Source of the DNA: Geosiphon pyriformis
Taxonomy: Eukaryota > Glomeromycota > Glomeromycetes > Archaeosporales > Geosiphonaceae
Reading direction: 5' to 3'
NCBI GenBank assembly: GCA_016748015.1
Contig: JAAOMT010000280.1
Span: 81,046 to 145,045 of the forward strand
DNA length: 64,000 bases
Part shown: piece after piece, positions 47,324 through 58,619 of the stretch
Layout of the letters: each line of letters begins with the position of its first letter
Numbering within the stretch: position 1 is the first letter of the stretch
Translations under genes and position numbers: made by a program
The notes under the pieces: model-generated
The model's input: only the letters and a program-made list of their open reading frames with translations
Told to the model about the DNA's origin: nothing
Database searches by the model: none

Positions 47324-47792
47324 ATGAAGCCATTTTTATTTGCAATACTTTTTCACTCGGCTTTCATTTCCGTGATCCTAGTATTAATAATACCCTTACA
47401 ATTAGTGAATGGATATGCCAATATTGGTAGATCATGTAAGAAAGCCGAAAATTATCTTGTTTTGATGAATTAATTTTCTCTTGACACGTTTAAAGAAATA
47501 TTATCCCTGTTTCTTTTTCTCAATCATCTAGTAAGGTGTCCAAATACAGAAATAGGATGTTTCGATGGATGTCCCGTAGATCAAGAATGTGAATATTATA
47601 CCGAAGAATCGAATGGATGTTATAAAGCTCGGTGTAGTGCAAAAGATAAAAATAATACCCATTCAGGTTTGTATCATTTATCTGAACCCATTTTTTGAAT
47701 GAAAATTTCTCAACTTATTTCTTAATATATATATATTTTTTTTTTTGGATATTATTTTAAAAGGTAAAAAAGACAAGCCAAAACGACCTTAA
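47324..47792 (+). CDS. gene 5: secreted 91-residue six-cysteine protein
   Basis: Three exons: 47324-47435, 47532-47666 and 47764-47792 (stop TAA). Both introns are GT-AG and phase 1. Exon 1 gives the signal peptide (long Ile/Leu/Val core, ending LVNG). Exon 2 gives the cysteine domain with Cys40, 47, 51, 57, 67 and 72: C-x6-C-x3-C-x5-C-x9-C-x4-C. It begins CPNTEIGCFDGCP and contains EYYTEES. Exon 3 adds a short basic tail, GKKDKPKRP. Gene 6, 2.1 kb downstream, has the same three-exon plan, CPN start, YYTES-like segment and a basic tail ending RPK. Gene 4 shares the cysteine order. Without the last splice, translation would end 11 codons into intron 2. AATAAA about 220 bases after the stop. 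Secreted; function unknown. Confidence 0.85.
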
Positions 47793-49701
47793 AAAAAGGC
47801 CCAGGAACGTACTTTTTTTATTTTTAGCGTTTAAAAAACTTTTTACATACGCTTTATTCTCAAATTCATGATTCTTGGCTGGCTAGCTGACCCAAATTCG
47901 ATGGAAATAATTTTACCAAGGTTTTGGATTATAATTTCAAAAGAAACATGTACTTTAAAAATTTACAATCCCTAGTAATTTCAATTTTTTCTCTTATACA
48001 ACATTTGTCAAAATAAATTTGAACTTTGAAACTTATTGGTACATTTTTATATGAAGTAGATAATTTTTAATTCTTAATTAATCGGTATTTTTATTATTTA
48101 ATATTATTGTAATTTCTTTTTAGGATTTCCTTTAATTAATATTAATATAAATTTAAAATTGTTACTGCTAAATTAAAAGTTTATAATCTTTTTGGTTGTT
48201 CAATAAATAAATAAATAAATTGTTAAAATTTTTTTTGGATTATTAGCAAATAACTATTTAAGAAAATTGTAGAAACTCATAAAAATAATATTTTGATATT
48301 TTATTTCTTTCAATAATAAAATTACATAAAAAAACCATATAATTAAGATTAATTTAGTTTAATCAATATTTTGCTAAAAGTATTATTTTTTTAAGCTAAT
48401 ATTCAACATGTTTAAAAGTAATTTATGATATTTTGAATTTTTAAGATTAAATGATTTTTTTATTTTCTTAAATTTATGGCTTTTTTTAAATGGTTTGAAA
48501 TTCTTGAAATTTTACAAATGGATATTTTTATTAAATTATTTTATAGTTAAAATAATTTTCAAATAAACATAAAATAACTATTATTAAAACAGACACAAAC
48601 AAAGAAACCAAATAATTCAAAATAAATAAAACAAACAAAACTAATCAAACTTTTTATTTTTGTAATAGGTATTAATTTGCTTAAAAAACCAAAGCCAGAT
48701 TTAATCAGTTTTTTTTTATATATCCAAATATCTCAAAAAAGTTCAAAAAACTCCATAATGTTTTTTATATTTGTGACAAATATGATTTATTTTTTTTAAT
48801 AATTTTTTTAATTATTTAAAATGTTAAATAATGTATTAATAAATAATATTTAAAACTTTAAAAATTAAATTTTTAAGAGTTTAATTTTATTTAATGTTTG
48901 CTTTAAAGAAATTTTAAAGTTGTTTTTTGGATAATTTATACTATTTAACTCCAAATATTAATCTTTTATATAAGCATATTAATTTTTGATGTTTTTTTTT
49001 TCATTTCAACATTAATTTTTATCATATTTTTTATGCTTAATTACATATATTTACCTAATTAAAAATATCTTAAAAAGTTAAATTTAATATCATAAAAATT
49101 TTTTTAATTGTAAAATAAACAAAAAAAGGATATTTTGTTTAAAGAAGAGCAAAATTTACAATATTTAAAAGAAACCAATCATCTGAAATGAAACTGCACT
49201 TAATTATTCACCAATAATTTCTTGTTTTAAATGCGGATGGAAACACTTTATGTTTTTCATTTAAAATCTTTCATAATTCGAAACTAAAAATAATGAAGGT
49301 TGTTCTATTTCATAACCAAAAACAGCTGTTTTAATCAATTTTGAGTTTTTTTTTAATGTTTCAAAATCAGTTTGAACTTGGTATTTAATCTTTTCTTAGA
49401 GGATTTCTTTTTACCTTCTCAAAGAGAAAAAATCTGGATTCAAAAATTGAAAGAGTTAATCGATAACTTGCTTGCAACTAGAAAATGTGTGACATCATAT
49501 TACGTTCATTAGTTATCATTAATGGAGGTGCATTTGGCAATAAACGAAAACAAATTACAAAGAACAATGTCAAAAGCTGATCCTTTTTATCATCATTGAC
49601 GAGTTTATCAAACAACTTAATTCAGTGCCGATTGCCTTTATTAGTCACTGCAATAGGAATTTTAAAAAAGAAAATGCTGTGTGGGCTTATTTTGTGGCTT
49701 C
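47793..49701. other. AT-rich intergenic DNA between genes 5 and 6
   Basis: Contains the presumed polyadenylation signal of gene 5 (48012-48017) and long A/T-only stretches. Around 49.15-49.65 kb the composition is more balanced and there are short coding-like scraps, but no gene could be assembled. Confidence 0.4.
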
Positions 49702-49809
49702 TACTTGGTTAGAATTTGTGAAAAACTTGTTTGAATGGGCCCAGTGTAAAGCTTTTACTTGGTTAGCATTGGTGAAAAACTTGTTTGAATGAGTCAGTGT
49801 AAAATCATT
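49702..49809. repeat. tandem duplication of a 54-bp unit
   Basis: TACTTGGTTAG...GTGAAAAACTTGTTTGAATG...CAGTGTAAA occurs twice, at 49702 and 49756, with a few differences. It lies 100-200 bases upstream of gene 6, where its promoter should be. Confidence 0.8.
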
Positions 49810-49908
49810 TAAGTGGGCAGCTGAAAACTTTTGGTGAGCAGAGAATTTCTAATTGTGCCGAATTTCTTAAAAATCTTCAATAGCTAATATTTTTAAAATC
49901 TTTTTGAA

Positions 49909-50408
49909 ATGCAAATGCAAATGCAAATGAAAATTGAATTCCATATTCTCATATTAATCATTCTAGCTTTGACCATGGTTACACATTTTATAAATGCTTT
50001 ACCATCTCCTAATAATCATTTAGGTTGTTATTTTTAAATTTTGAAGTTTATTCTCAAATCCTACCGTTTTCTAACTTCTCGTTGAATCATTATCTTTATT
50101 CCTCCAGCATGTCCAAATATTGAATTAAGTTGTTTTAACAAATGTCCAAAGGAACAGTGTTACTTTTATACAGAAAGCTCAGCTCCTTGTCTCAAAAGTC
50201 GATGTAAAAATAAAGATTTTAATGAAGGTATGAATTTCGAATCAATCGAGAGTCTCATTATCAAACCATTTTGTCGTTTTAATCTGGTGAATTACTTAAA
50301 TAATCAATATGGAAATTGAATATACTCTTTTTTCCTTTCTACCGATATTGGGAAAATATAGATAACAATAAAAAGTCAAATTTTAAAGAACTGCAACGAC
50401 CAAAATGA
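49909..50408 (+). CDS. gene 6: secreted 93-residue six-cysteine protein
   Basis: Three exons: 49909-50023, 50108-50227 and 50362-50408 (stop TGA). Both introns are phase 1 and GT-AG. The N-terminus has an MQMQMQ repeat from ATGCAA triplication. The next in-frame ATG (codon 7) would give a more usual signal peptide, so the start is uncertain. The hydrophobic core ends at FINA. Exon 2 carries Cys40, 47, 51, 56, 66 and 71 (C-x6-C-x3-C-x4-C-x9-C-x4-C), with CPNIELSCFNKCP and YFYTESS. Exon 3 gives a basic tail, DNNKKSNFKELQRPK. Clear paralogue of gene 5 and, more distantly, gene 4. AATAAA at 50526-50531. Likely exported; role unknown. Confidence 0.85.
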
Positions 50409-51747
50409 ACCTCAATTAAACCAAATCAAATATCGTACCGATTTCAGTATATAGCAAGCTAAGTATCAAAATTTAATGGGTAATTGCGTATTTCTTGTAT
50501 CTTAAACACTTGAAAATAAGTGTTCAATAAATGATATATGTAACAATAAACAACTAGAAATGGCTAATAATATGATATAATAGTGTGATGCTTGTGTGTC
50601 ACTCTTTTGCAAATATATTTAAGTAAAATTCTTAAAATTGATTTAAAAAAATTTAATATATATATACATATATATAATTATTACAAATTATTATAATCGG
50701 GTGGCTGGTCACGTGTAGGAAATGCTTAAGCTATTTCTATTGTAAAACAGTTATTTGTATTACATAATTAAAGCTATTAAATAAATATTATAATAATTAA
50801 GCAACAAAATTTTTTAAAAACAATAGTTATAACTTTTTAAAAAATATTGTAAACTTACATTAATAATTTAAAAAATAAGTTGAAATAAAAACAAATTATT
50901 GATTAATATTAATTATTTTGTTTTTAATGGTTTATTTATTTTAATAATAATAAAAATATATATATATTTTTGATTTAATATGTATTAATAAAACATTAAA
51001 AAAATTTTATTATTATTTATAATTTAAGTTAATAACTTGGTTAATAATTAATTATTAAAATATATAATAAAATCAATTATAATATATTAATTTAAGTAAT
51101 TAAAAATAAAAATATTTAAATGTTTTTTTAAAATTAAATTAACTTGTTTTGATTTATTTTATTTTTAATTGTAAATAAAAAAACAAATTGTAAATTATAA
51201 TTGTTTAAAACTATAAAAGTTTTATTATTTATTATAAAATTAATTTAAAATATTTTTTAATAGTAATTGTTTTATTACTTAAAAAAGTAATAATTATCTA
51301 TAATTTACAAATATAAAATTAAATAATATTTTACAATAAATATAATTTATGTTTTGAATATATGTGATAAAATTGTTTTTTAAATATTAATTTATTTTGT
51401 TTTAATATAGTTAAAAATATTTTGTTTTTAAATTTAATATTATTAAAATTATTGAATTTTTAAATAAATTTATTAACTGTAATTTTTTTTACAAAAAAAT
51501 CAATTTTTTATTTTAATTATAAATTATTTAAAATATGTATAAATTTTTAATATTATATATTAAAATTATTTTTTAAAAATTAAATATTTTGTAAAAAAAT
51601 AATTTTACAAAAAAAAATTTATTTTTTATTTTATAAGATATATACTTTTTTGTTTTAAATTTAATAATTACTATAAATAAAATAAAAAATAAACTCTTTC
51701 TTTTTAAAAATAAAAAATAAAAAGTTTTAAATATTACTTTTCTTATA
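50409..51747. other. AT-only stretch after gene 6
   Basis: Apart from the presumed polyadenylation signal of gene 6 and a short GC-richer spot near 50700-50715, this is almost pure A/T. It probably is an eroded transposon (it adjoins one), but no frame or landmark is legible. Confidence 0.4.
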
Positions 51748-52591
51748 GTAATATTTTAAATTAGAGTAATAAGTTAATAAATTGTAAGATAAAACAGAAT
51801 TAAAAAAAATTAAATTAAAAAAATAATAAAAAAATTTAAAAGTAAAAAAATAATTTATTTTATTAACAAAAAATAACACACTAATATAATTCTATGCTTT
51901 ATATTAATGTTTTTAAAATTCAATATTAAATATTAATTGTATTTTTTAGTAATATTTATTTAATTATTTTTAAAATTAACAATTGCAAATAAATATTAAT
52001 AAGTAACTTTTTATTACAAAAATATTTAGATATTTAAAAAAATTTAAGAAAAAAAAATAAGTGAATTAGAAAAAATTGGATATTTAAAAATAATTTTTAT
52101 TATTTTAATTTATATATGTTTTGTATATTAAAATATGTTTTTTTAAAACTAAAAAATATAATATTTATATAACTATTTAAAGTAATCAATAATTAAATTA
52201 GCAATTAGATTAATAATTCGATTATTAATTAAGTTAATGATTAGATCAATAATTAAGTTAACAATTAAAACATTATTTATTTTTTAAATATAAAATGATT
52301 AACTATATAATATTAATAACTAATACATGTAATAATTAATAAAAACTATGATTTTTAATCATAATATTATTTTTTTTAAAGAGATTGAGCTCTAGTAAAA
52401 TTAAACTATTTATAGAGTATTCTAATTAATAAGTTTTGTTTAGCTTAAAATTAACTAGTTTGGTAAATTTTTTTATTAATAAAATATACAAAATTTAAAA
52501 TAAAATAAGTTTTAGATCTAAGAAACCAAATCTTTATATAAAAGTTTTAGCTTTTTTGGCAATAATTAAAATTTTTAAAACATTTAACTAT
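51748..52591 (-). mobile_element. eroded, truncated copy of the RT1/RT2 family
   Basis: 51748 to about 52367 parallels the RT2 LTR on the same strand. Examples are GAGTAATAAGTTAAT for GAGTAACAAGCTAAT, then TATAATTCTATGC, and a stretch of GATTAATAATT-type repeats in place of the 12-base units. 52368-52591 matches the end of the extra ORF (AAACCAAATCTTTATATAAAAG, read as plus strand). Nearly all differences are C-to-T/G-to-A. Cut off at 52592 by another LTR. Confidence 0.6.
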
Positions 52592-52793
52592 TGTTATTAG
52601 TAGAATTTTAGTTATTAATTAGCATGAAATTATTCTTATAATTTTTATCATTAATTAGTATATATTAATATTATTTCAAATTATCACTTATTATTTAATC
52701 AAATTGTTAAATATTACTATTTAATTAATAATCCAATTTATACAATAAAAATAAAGATAATCAAATTATATAATACTCTAAACTATATAATAT
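52592..52793 (-). mobile_element. partial LTR of the solo-LTR family, minus strand
   Basis: TGTTATTAGTAGAATTTTAG and the following 180 bases match the reverse complement of the 3' end of the solo LTR in RT1 (about 22790-22967), including ATTAGCATGAAATT and TTATTTAATCAAATTG. Cut off by LTR-B. Confidence 0.6.
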
Positions 52794-53422
52794 TGTTACT
52801 TATAGAATATAGAAATTAAATATTAGTATATAAATTAGCCAACAAAATAGATATAGTAAAAGTAGAATTTCAGAATTCTTTTTAAAGAAATTGCAAGATT
52901 CTAGAATTACAGAATTCTCATATGAGAAATTACAAGATTTTAAGAATTTCAGGATTTCTGGTTAGAGAATTAAGGAATTCAAGGAATCTCATATAACATA
53001 AATTATGTATATATAATAGTAGTATCAGAAGCTAGAAAATTAATTAGTTAGACTCTTAGAATCAATTAGACTTGTAAGTCATAATTATTAAATACTCTTT
53101 TTTTAAAAAATAGAATACTATAACTTAAAGTAAAATCATTTCCATGTTAATGAAATTATTCATTATTCTCAAATCCATGTTATTATTTATTATTTAATCT
53201 GCTGACACAATAGCTCTTGATCATGGCTATTGACAAGACACTTATTTTTTATTTTTTATTTTTATTTTTTTTTATTTTTTTTATTTTATTTTCTTTTGTT
53301 GTTCACTAAATTGATTAAAAATATTAAGTGCTAAGTTATTGACATTAAAGTAACTGGTAAAAGACCCAAAAATAAGAGTAGAACACTCATTATTAAGGAT
53401 AGCTTATCAAGAAAATTACCAG
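52794..53422 (+). repeat. LTR-B: truncated LTR of the RT3 family, plus strand
   Basis: Starts TGTTACTTATAGAATATAG and is collinear with LTR-A and, reversed, with the RT3 LTR. It includes the AGCTCTTGATCATGGCTATT block and GGTAAAAGACCCAAAAA. Ends at TACCAG where LTR-A begins. Confidence 0.75.
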
Positions 53423-54279
53423 TATTACTTATAGAATATAAAAAGTATATTAGCATATAAATTAGCCAATTAGAAGTAGCCATAGTAAATATGGAATTTC
53501 AGGATTCCTCTCAGAGGAATTGCAAGATTTCAGAAATTGCAGGATTCTCATACAAAGAATTGCAGAATTCCAGAATTTCAGGATTCCTCTTAAAGGAATT
53601 GCAAGATTTAGGAATTGCAGAATTCCTGGTGTAAAAAATTGAGAAATCAAGAAATCTTAATTATGTATATATAGCAGTAACATTAAAAGTAGAAAAAAAC
53701 AGACCTCTTAATTTAGATTTAATCTAAGCAATCTTTCATATTACAAATATCAATAAATAATTATTCACTATCTCAAATCTACTCTCTACTATCAACTTTT
53801 CATGTTGATAGTAATCAATACTTGACTACACTGAAACAATAGCTCTTGATCATAGCTATTGACAAAATACTAACTTGCAATTGTCTTGGCTTATTTTTTT
53901 TATCTTTTCTTTATATCTTTTCTTTTCTTTTCTTTATTTTGTTGTGGTTATTAATTGATTGAGAATTAAGTACTGAATTATTAATTTCAAGGATAGCCTG
54001 GTAAAAGACCCAAAAAAAAAGTAATATTAGATATATATTAACAGATAGCTTACCAAAAAAGCACAAATACCAGAATAAACCAGCCACCAAGCTAAAGAAA
54101 GAAATTGGGAAAACAACTCACCAACAATGGCAACATTATTATCAAATCTCTGTTTATTATACAAAGGACTCAACCAAAACCTTCAGATATTAGCAACCAT
54201 CAGTAAATTAATTAAGCACCAAGTTATGGGTTTGTTATTTGCTTTAAGACTCCAAATAATCAACTATAACATTTGGTGC
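53423..54279 (+). repeat. LTR-A with stub of primer site, RT3 family, plus strand
   Basis: 849-bp LTR (53423-54271), starting TATTACTTATAG and ending CTATAACA. It is followed by TTTGGTGC (54272-54279), the start of a primer site, and then directly by RT3. U3 contains many near-repeats of GGAATTGCAGGATTC (about 53490-53640). So a plus-strand element of this family was cut at its primer site by the insertion of RT3. Confidence 0.75.
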
Positions 54280-55117
54280 TGTTACAGGTAACTATTTCTG
54301 GTGTTGGATTAGCTAACAAATCCATAACTTGATGCTCAAATCTAGTTGCAGTTGATAGTGATCTTAAGGTTTGTGTCTGACAGATTTGTATTTGAAGATT
54401 CAATAGTAATAGTTTTATCTGTAGCTTTCCGAAACCACAGTTTTGTCAATTTTTTTCTCAGCTTGATGGCCAGTATTCCTTCTGGTAAGCTATTTTCAAT
54501 TGAGTGTTTTACCCTTATTTCTGGGTTTTTTACCAGTCACATTTATTCTGACATCAGTATCCCATGCATTAATCCTCAATAGAGTTAGTAAACAACAATA
54601 AAATCAAAATAAAAAATAAAAAAAAGAAAAGAAAATAAAAAAAGAAAAGAAATAAGCCAAGGCAATTTGCAAGTTAGTATTCTGTTAATAGCCATGATCA
54701 AGAGCTATTGTTCCAGTGTAGTTACATATCAATTACTATCAACATGAAGTGTTGATAATAGCAGCAGGTTTGAGATAACAAACAGTTATTTATTTGTGGT
54801 TTGGAAAGTTGTCTAGATAAAATCTAAATTAAGAGGTCTGTCTTTTTAGCTTCTAATCCTACTGCTATATATACATAATTGAGATTCTTCAATTCCTCAA
54901 TTCTTTACAACAGGAATCTTGGAATTCTTAGAATCCTGCAATTCCTTTGAGAGAAATCCTGGAATTCTGAAATCCTGCAATTTCTTGTGAGAATCCTGTA
55001 ATTCCTAGAATCCTGCAATTCCTGAGAGAAATCCTGGAATTCCACATTTTACTATATCTACTTCTGATTAGTTAATAACTATGCTAATATATATTCTCTA
55101 TATTTCTATGAGTAACA
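54280..55117 (-). repeat. 3' LTR of RT3
   Basis: 838 bp, TGTTACTCATAG ... CCTGTAACA on its own strand. Contains a run of GGAATTCCAGGATTTC-like repeats (plus-strand 54890-55050) in U3. Confidence 0.88.
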
Positions 55118-55130
55118 TTATTCTCTTCTT
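55118..55130 (-). promoter_or_regulatory. polypurine tract of RT3
   Basis: AAGAAGAGAATAA on the minus strand, between the last stop codon and the 3' LTR. Confidence 0.55.
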
Positions 55131-57206
55131 TTAATATTGAGCTCCATTGAAATCTAACTCTGTTAATTCTCCTTCTTGAAGTATTTCTTGAATTTTATTT
55201 TCAAGAATTACTTGTGTTATTTGAGTCTGTAATTTTTCAAATTAAGCATTGGTGATCTTTCCTAATTGATTACTGGTAACCATATCCATTGCTTTGTTAA
55301 GTAAGATTTCTGGTCAATCCTAAAATGCTGTATGTATTCAGTATATGGCTTGGGCCTGTGTAAATAAGTTGTTCTTTTCCACAAACTGTTCTAATTGTTG
55401 TAGTATTTTTGTGTCAAATAATCACTTTGTTTTATCCATATATAAATTCTAGATATTCATGTGTTGTCCCAAGTAAAAATAACAATAGTTTTTTGGAAAT
55501 TGTTGTATCCACCAATTCCAAGTTTTTTTAGTCAATTCTTGATATAGTGACTTTTTTGTCAACTCTTTTATTACTAATTTTACTTTTGCAATGATTTTGT
55601 CAACAGTATTTTCTGTTTTCTTCTGTGTTCTATGTGGTAATGTTTTTCTAGTGTCTTGATATCAAATGGTTTGTTGATTAATTGTAATTTCTATCTCTTG
55701 GTGTTGAATCAATTGAAAGAGTTGTTGTGCTAGTAAGTAGATGTTGTCTGTAATTTCTATTTTTCTGATATTTTTTGTCGTGTCTATCATGTCTTTATAT
55801 ATTCTTTTGATAGATTAATTTAACATGTTGTTGTCAATAATGATAATTGGTTCCAAATCTCATGAAATCTCCTCTAGTTAGATTAGTATCTTCTATACTC
55901 CTAATTGTGGAATATTACTGGTGAATGGTGGTGTAATGTTGTGGTATGGTTTCAGTCGATCTTCATGTGCTGCTTTGGTTAAAATTTTGTTATCCAGTCT
56001 TAATTTGTAAGCTCCATTCCCTAGAATTTCTTTTATGTGAAATGGTCTATCCCATTTGGAGTCAAATTTTCCACTCTATTGTTTTTCCACTTTGGTACGA
56101 TGTAAGAGTACTTTGTCTCCAATCTTGAATTCAACTGGTTTGTCTGGTAGTTGATTATTATGTCTTTTTTTCTGTTTCTCTTGTGACTTTTGTATGTTAT
56201 CAGCTGCTCTTCTTTATTTGTTTTCCAATGTTTCCATTAAGTTATATGTTCTTTTTAACAATGTTTTTTGAAAATTCTCTTCTGTTATTAGTTCAGTTGG
56301 ATATGTGTTAACCTCTATCTCAACTGGTAATGTTGCTGTTCTACTGTATATCAATTCAAATGGTATTGCTTGTGTGGTGTCTTGCTTCATTGTCTAATAA
56401 GCAAATAATACTGATAGTATGGACAAATTTCATTCATCCTGGTTTTTTTGGCTGAGTTTTGCTATTGCTTCACACAATGTTCTATTAAATTTTTCAACTA
56501 ATCCATTGGTTTGTGGATGGTATGATGATAATAGTGGTCTCTTAATTCCGAATCTTTGGCTTAGTTCTGCTAATGTTCTATTCACAAAATAGGTTCCTTA
56601 GTCTGATAATAGTTCTTTTGGACATCCATGTTGACAAATCAGATCTTGATGAACAAATTTGGCAACGGATTCTGCATCTGCTCTTTGAATTGCTTTGGCT
56701 TTTGGCCATTTAGTAAGATAGTCCATGGCTACTGCAATATATCTGTTGTCTCTGCTGGTAATTGTCAATGGTCTAACTAAATCGATTTCAATGCGGTCAA
56801 ATGGTTGTTCCACTTTAATTGGTCTCAATGGTTTGCTGGGTTTTGTTCCTTCTCTTCTTTAACAAGCATCACAATTTTGCACATATTGGATAATGTCTGG
56901 ATACATTTATGGCCAATAGTATCTCTTTCTGGTTCTTTCCATGGTTGCTTCTTTATGAAAATGTTCTGTAGTTAAATCTGAGTGCATGTTGAACAGTATT
57001 GTCTCCTTTTCTGGTTCTGTAATTACTTTGGTTGGTTGATCTGCATCTTTTCTATTTTTCCGATAAAGTATATTTTGGTGAGTAATAAAATATTTGGATT
57101 GTTGTTTGATTCTCTTTTGTTCCAGTTGAGATAATTTTTTCTTGAACTGTTGAGTATCTATATAATGTTGAAATTGTTGATATTTTTGTGTGTTCATCTT
57201 TTGTTA
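55131..57206 (-). pseudogene. RT3 integrase with about 250-residue C-terminal extension
   Basis: Opens after a TAA near 57206, in the +1 frame relative to RNase H. The HHCC region (HSDLTTEHF ... CDAC) is followed by the core: DRIEIDLVRPL (Asp), KELLSD (Asp) and NGLVEKFNRTL (Glu kept). A GDKVLLHRTKVEKQ and WDRPFHIKEIL piece is the SH3-like end. The frame then continues, with stops, to TAA 55131-55133. This adds an extension rich in Ile, Lys, Gln and Trp (KLVIKELTKKSLYQELTKK, TWNWWIQQFP, LQTQITQVILENKIQEIL). The extension has no known domain and sits where RT1 has its separate extra ORF. Confidence 0.82.
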
Positions 57207-57239
57207 TATTTTCGTGAGTATTGCTTTAGTTTTGTTATA

Positions 57240-58619
57240 TTTTTGGGTTGAAATGTTCTTAGATTTGTCTCATTCATAACAAACCATCAGCATTTCCATT
57301 GTTTTTTTTCTTTTTATAATGTATGGTATAAGTATATGTCAAAAGAGCCATTTTCTATCTTGACTGTCTTCTGTCTCCAAATTCTTGTTTTTGAAGTAAT
57401 GTCAATTCTTTGTGATCTGTGTACACCTCAAACTTTTGGCTCAAGTATTCTTTTTATTTCATAACTGCCCAATAGATTGCTAGATGTTCTAATTCTGGTG
57501 TTTCATAGTTCTTTTCGGCTGGAGTCAAACCTCAGCTGGCATATATGACTGAATGTTCTCTTCCATCCAATCCTCTCTGAGATAGTACTGCTCCCAATGC
57601 TTGACCTGATGCATCAATAATAATAATGAATGGTTTACTATGATCTGGATAGATCAATACTGGAGCTTAAATAAGCTTTCTTCTTAAGATGTTAAATGCT
57701 TCTTGCTGGGTTTTAGTCCATTCATACTTTGCATTTTTGGTTTGAAGATCATTAAGTGATTGTGCTATCTTTGAAAAGTTCTTTATGAAGTGTCTATAAT
57801 AGCTCGCAAATCCCAAGAATGATTTTAGCTCAGTTACATTGATTGGTATTGGAAAGTTCTTTACTATCTCTATTTTCTCCAGATCTGTTTTTATGTTGTC
57901 TTTGCTAACTATGTGTTCCAAGAATTTTAGTTCTGTTTTGCCAAAAAAACACTTTGTTGCATTCAATTTTAATCCTGTTCATTATAGTCTTTTGAACACT
58001 TGTTGGAAATGACATAGATAATCATTGAATGTTTTTGAAAACACATTGGTGTTATCCAAGTATACAACTACTGATTTCCACAATAAGCCGGTATACATGA
58101 TTTCTATTAGCCATTGGAATGTAGCTGGAGCATTGGTTAAGCCGAATGGCATAACTTTAAACTCAAAGTTTCTCTCTCTTATGGTGAATGCCATTTTTTT
58201 TTGTTGGCTAGATCCATGGCTACTTGTCAGTAATCACTATCCAAGTCTAATATTAAGAACCATTTGTTTCCACCGAAAGCGTTGAATAGTTTTTGTATCC
58301 GTGGAGTTGAATAGTTGTCTTTACAAATTACACTATTGAGTTTCCTATAGTCTACACAAAATTGGATTTTTCTATTCTTCTTATAGATGAGTACTACTGG
58401 TGATAACTATGGGCTCATTGATGGCTGAATTAACCCATTGTCAAGCATTCAGTTGATCTCTTGACAGATGATTTCATGGCTGGCTGGTAATACTCTATAT
58501 GCTTGCTGTTTCATTGGCATTACATCTCCAGTCTTAATCTGATGCTGGATAATATCAGTTCTCCCAAATTCATTTTTACTGGCAAAGATGTTATTGAAAT
58601 TATTAAGTAACATCTTTAG
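57240..58619 (-). pseudogene. RT3 reverse transcriptase and RNase H
   Basis: FCVDYRKLNSVICKDNYS and ILDLDSDY are in the dUTPase frame. A run of nine A at about 58194-58202 then shifts the frame. The RT goes on as FEFKVMPFGLTNAPATFQ, VVVYLDNTNVFSKTF (YLDN again), LKFLEHIVSKDNI and LKSFLGFASYYRHFIKNFS. RNase H: IIIIDASGQALGAVLSQRG, ELEHLAIYWAV, VYTDHKELTLL and NADGL. Several stop codons. Confidence 0.87.

Noticed and set aside
49150-49700. A further secreted-peptide gene upstream of gene 6
   Set aside because: Composition is gene-like, but I could not find a signal-peptide exon followed by a phase 1 intron and a Cys-rich exon.
53490-53640. Regularly spaced similar units suggesting a CRISPR-like array
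   Set aside because: The units are imperfect and of uneven spacing, sit in an LTR of a eukaryotic retroelement, and have no cas genes nearby.
53462-53650. 62-codon minus-strand frame
   Set aside because: Product of the GGAATTGCAGGATTC-like repeats in the U3 of LTR-A, not a gene.
54346-54582. 78-codon plus-strand frame
   Set aside because: Lies wholly inside the RT3 LTR and is not preserved in the other LTR copy at 63.6 kb.
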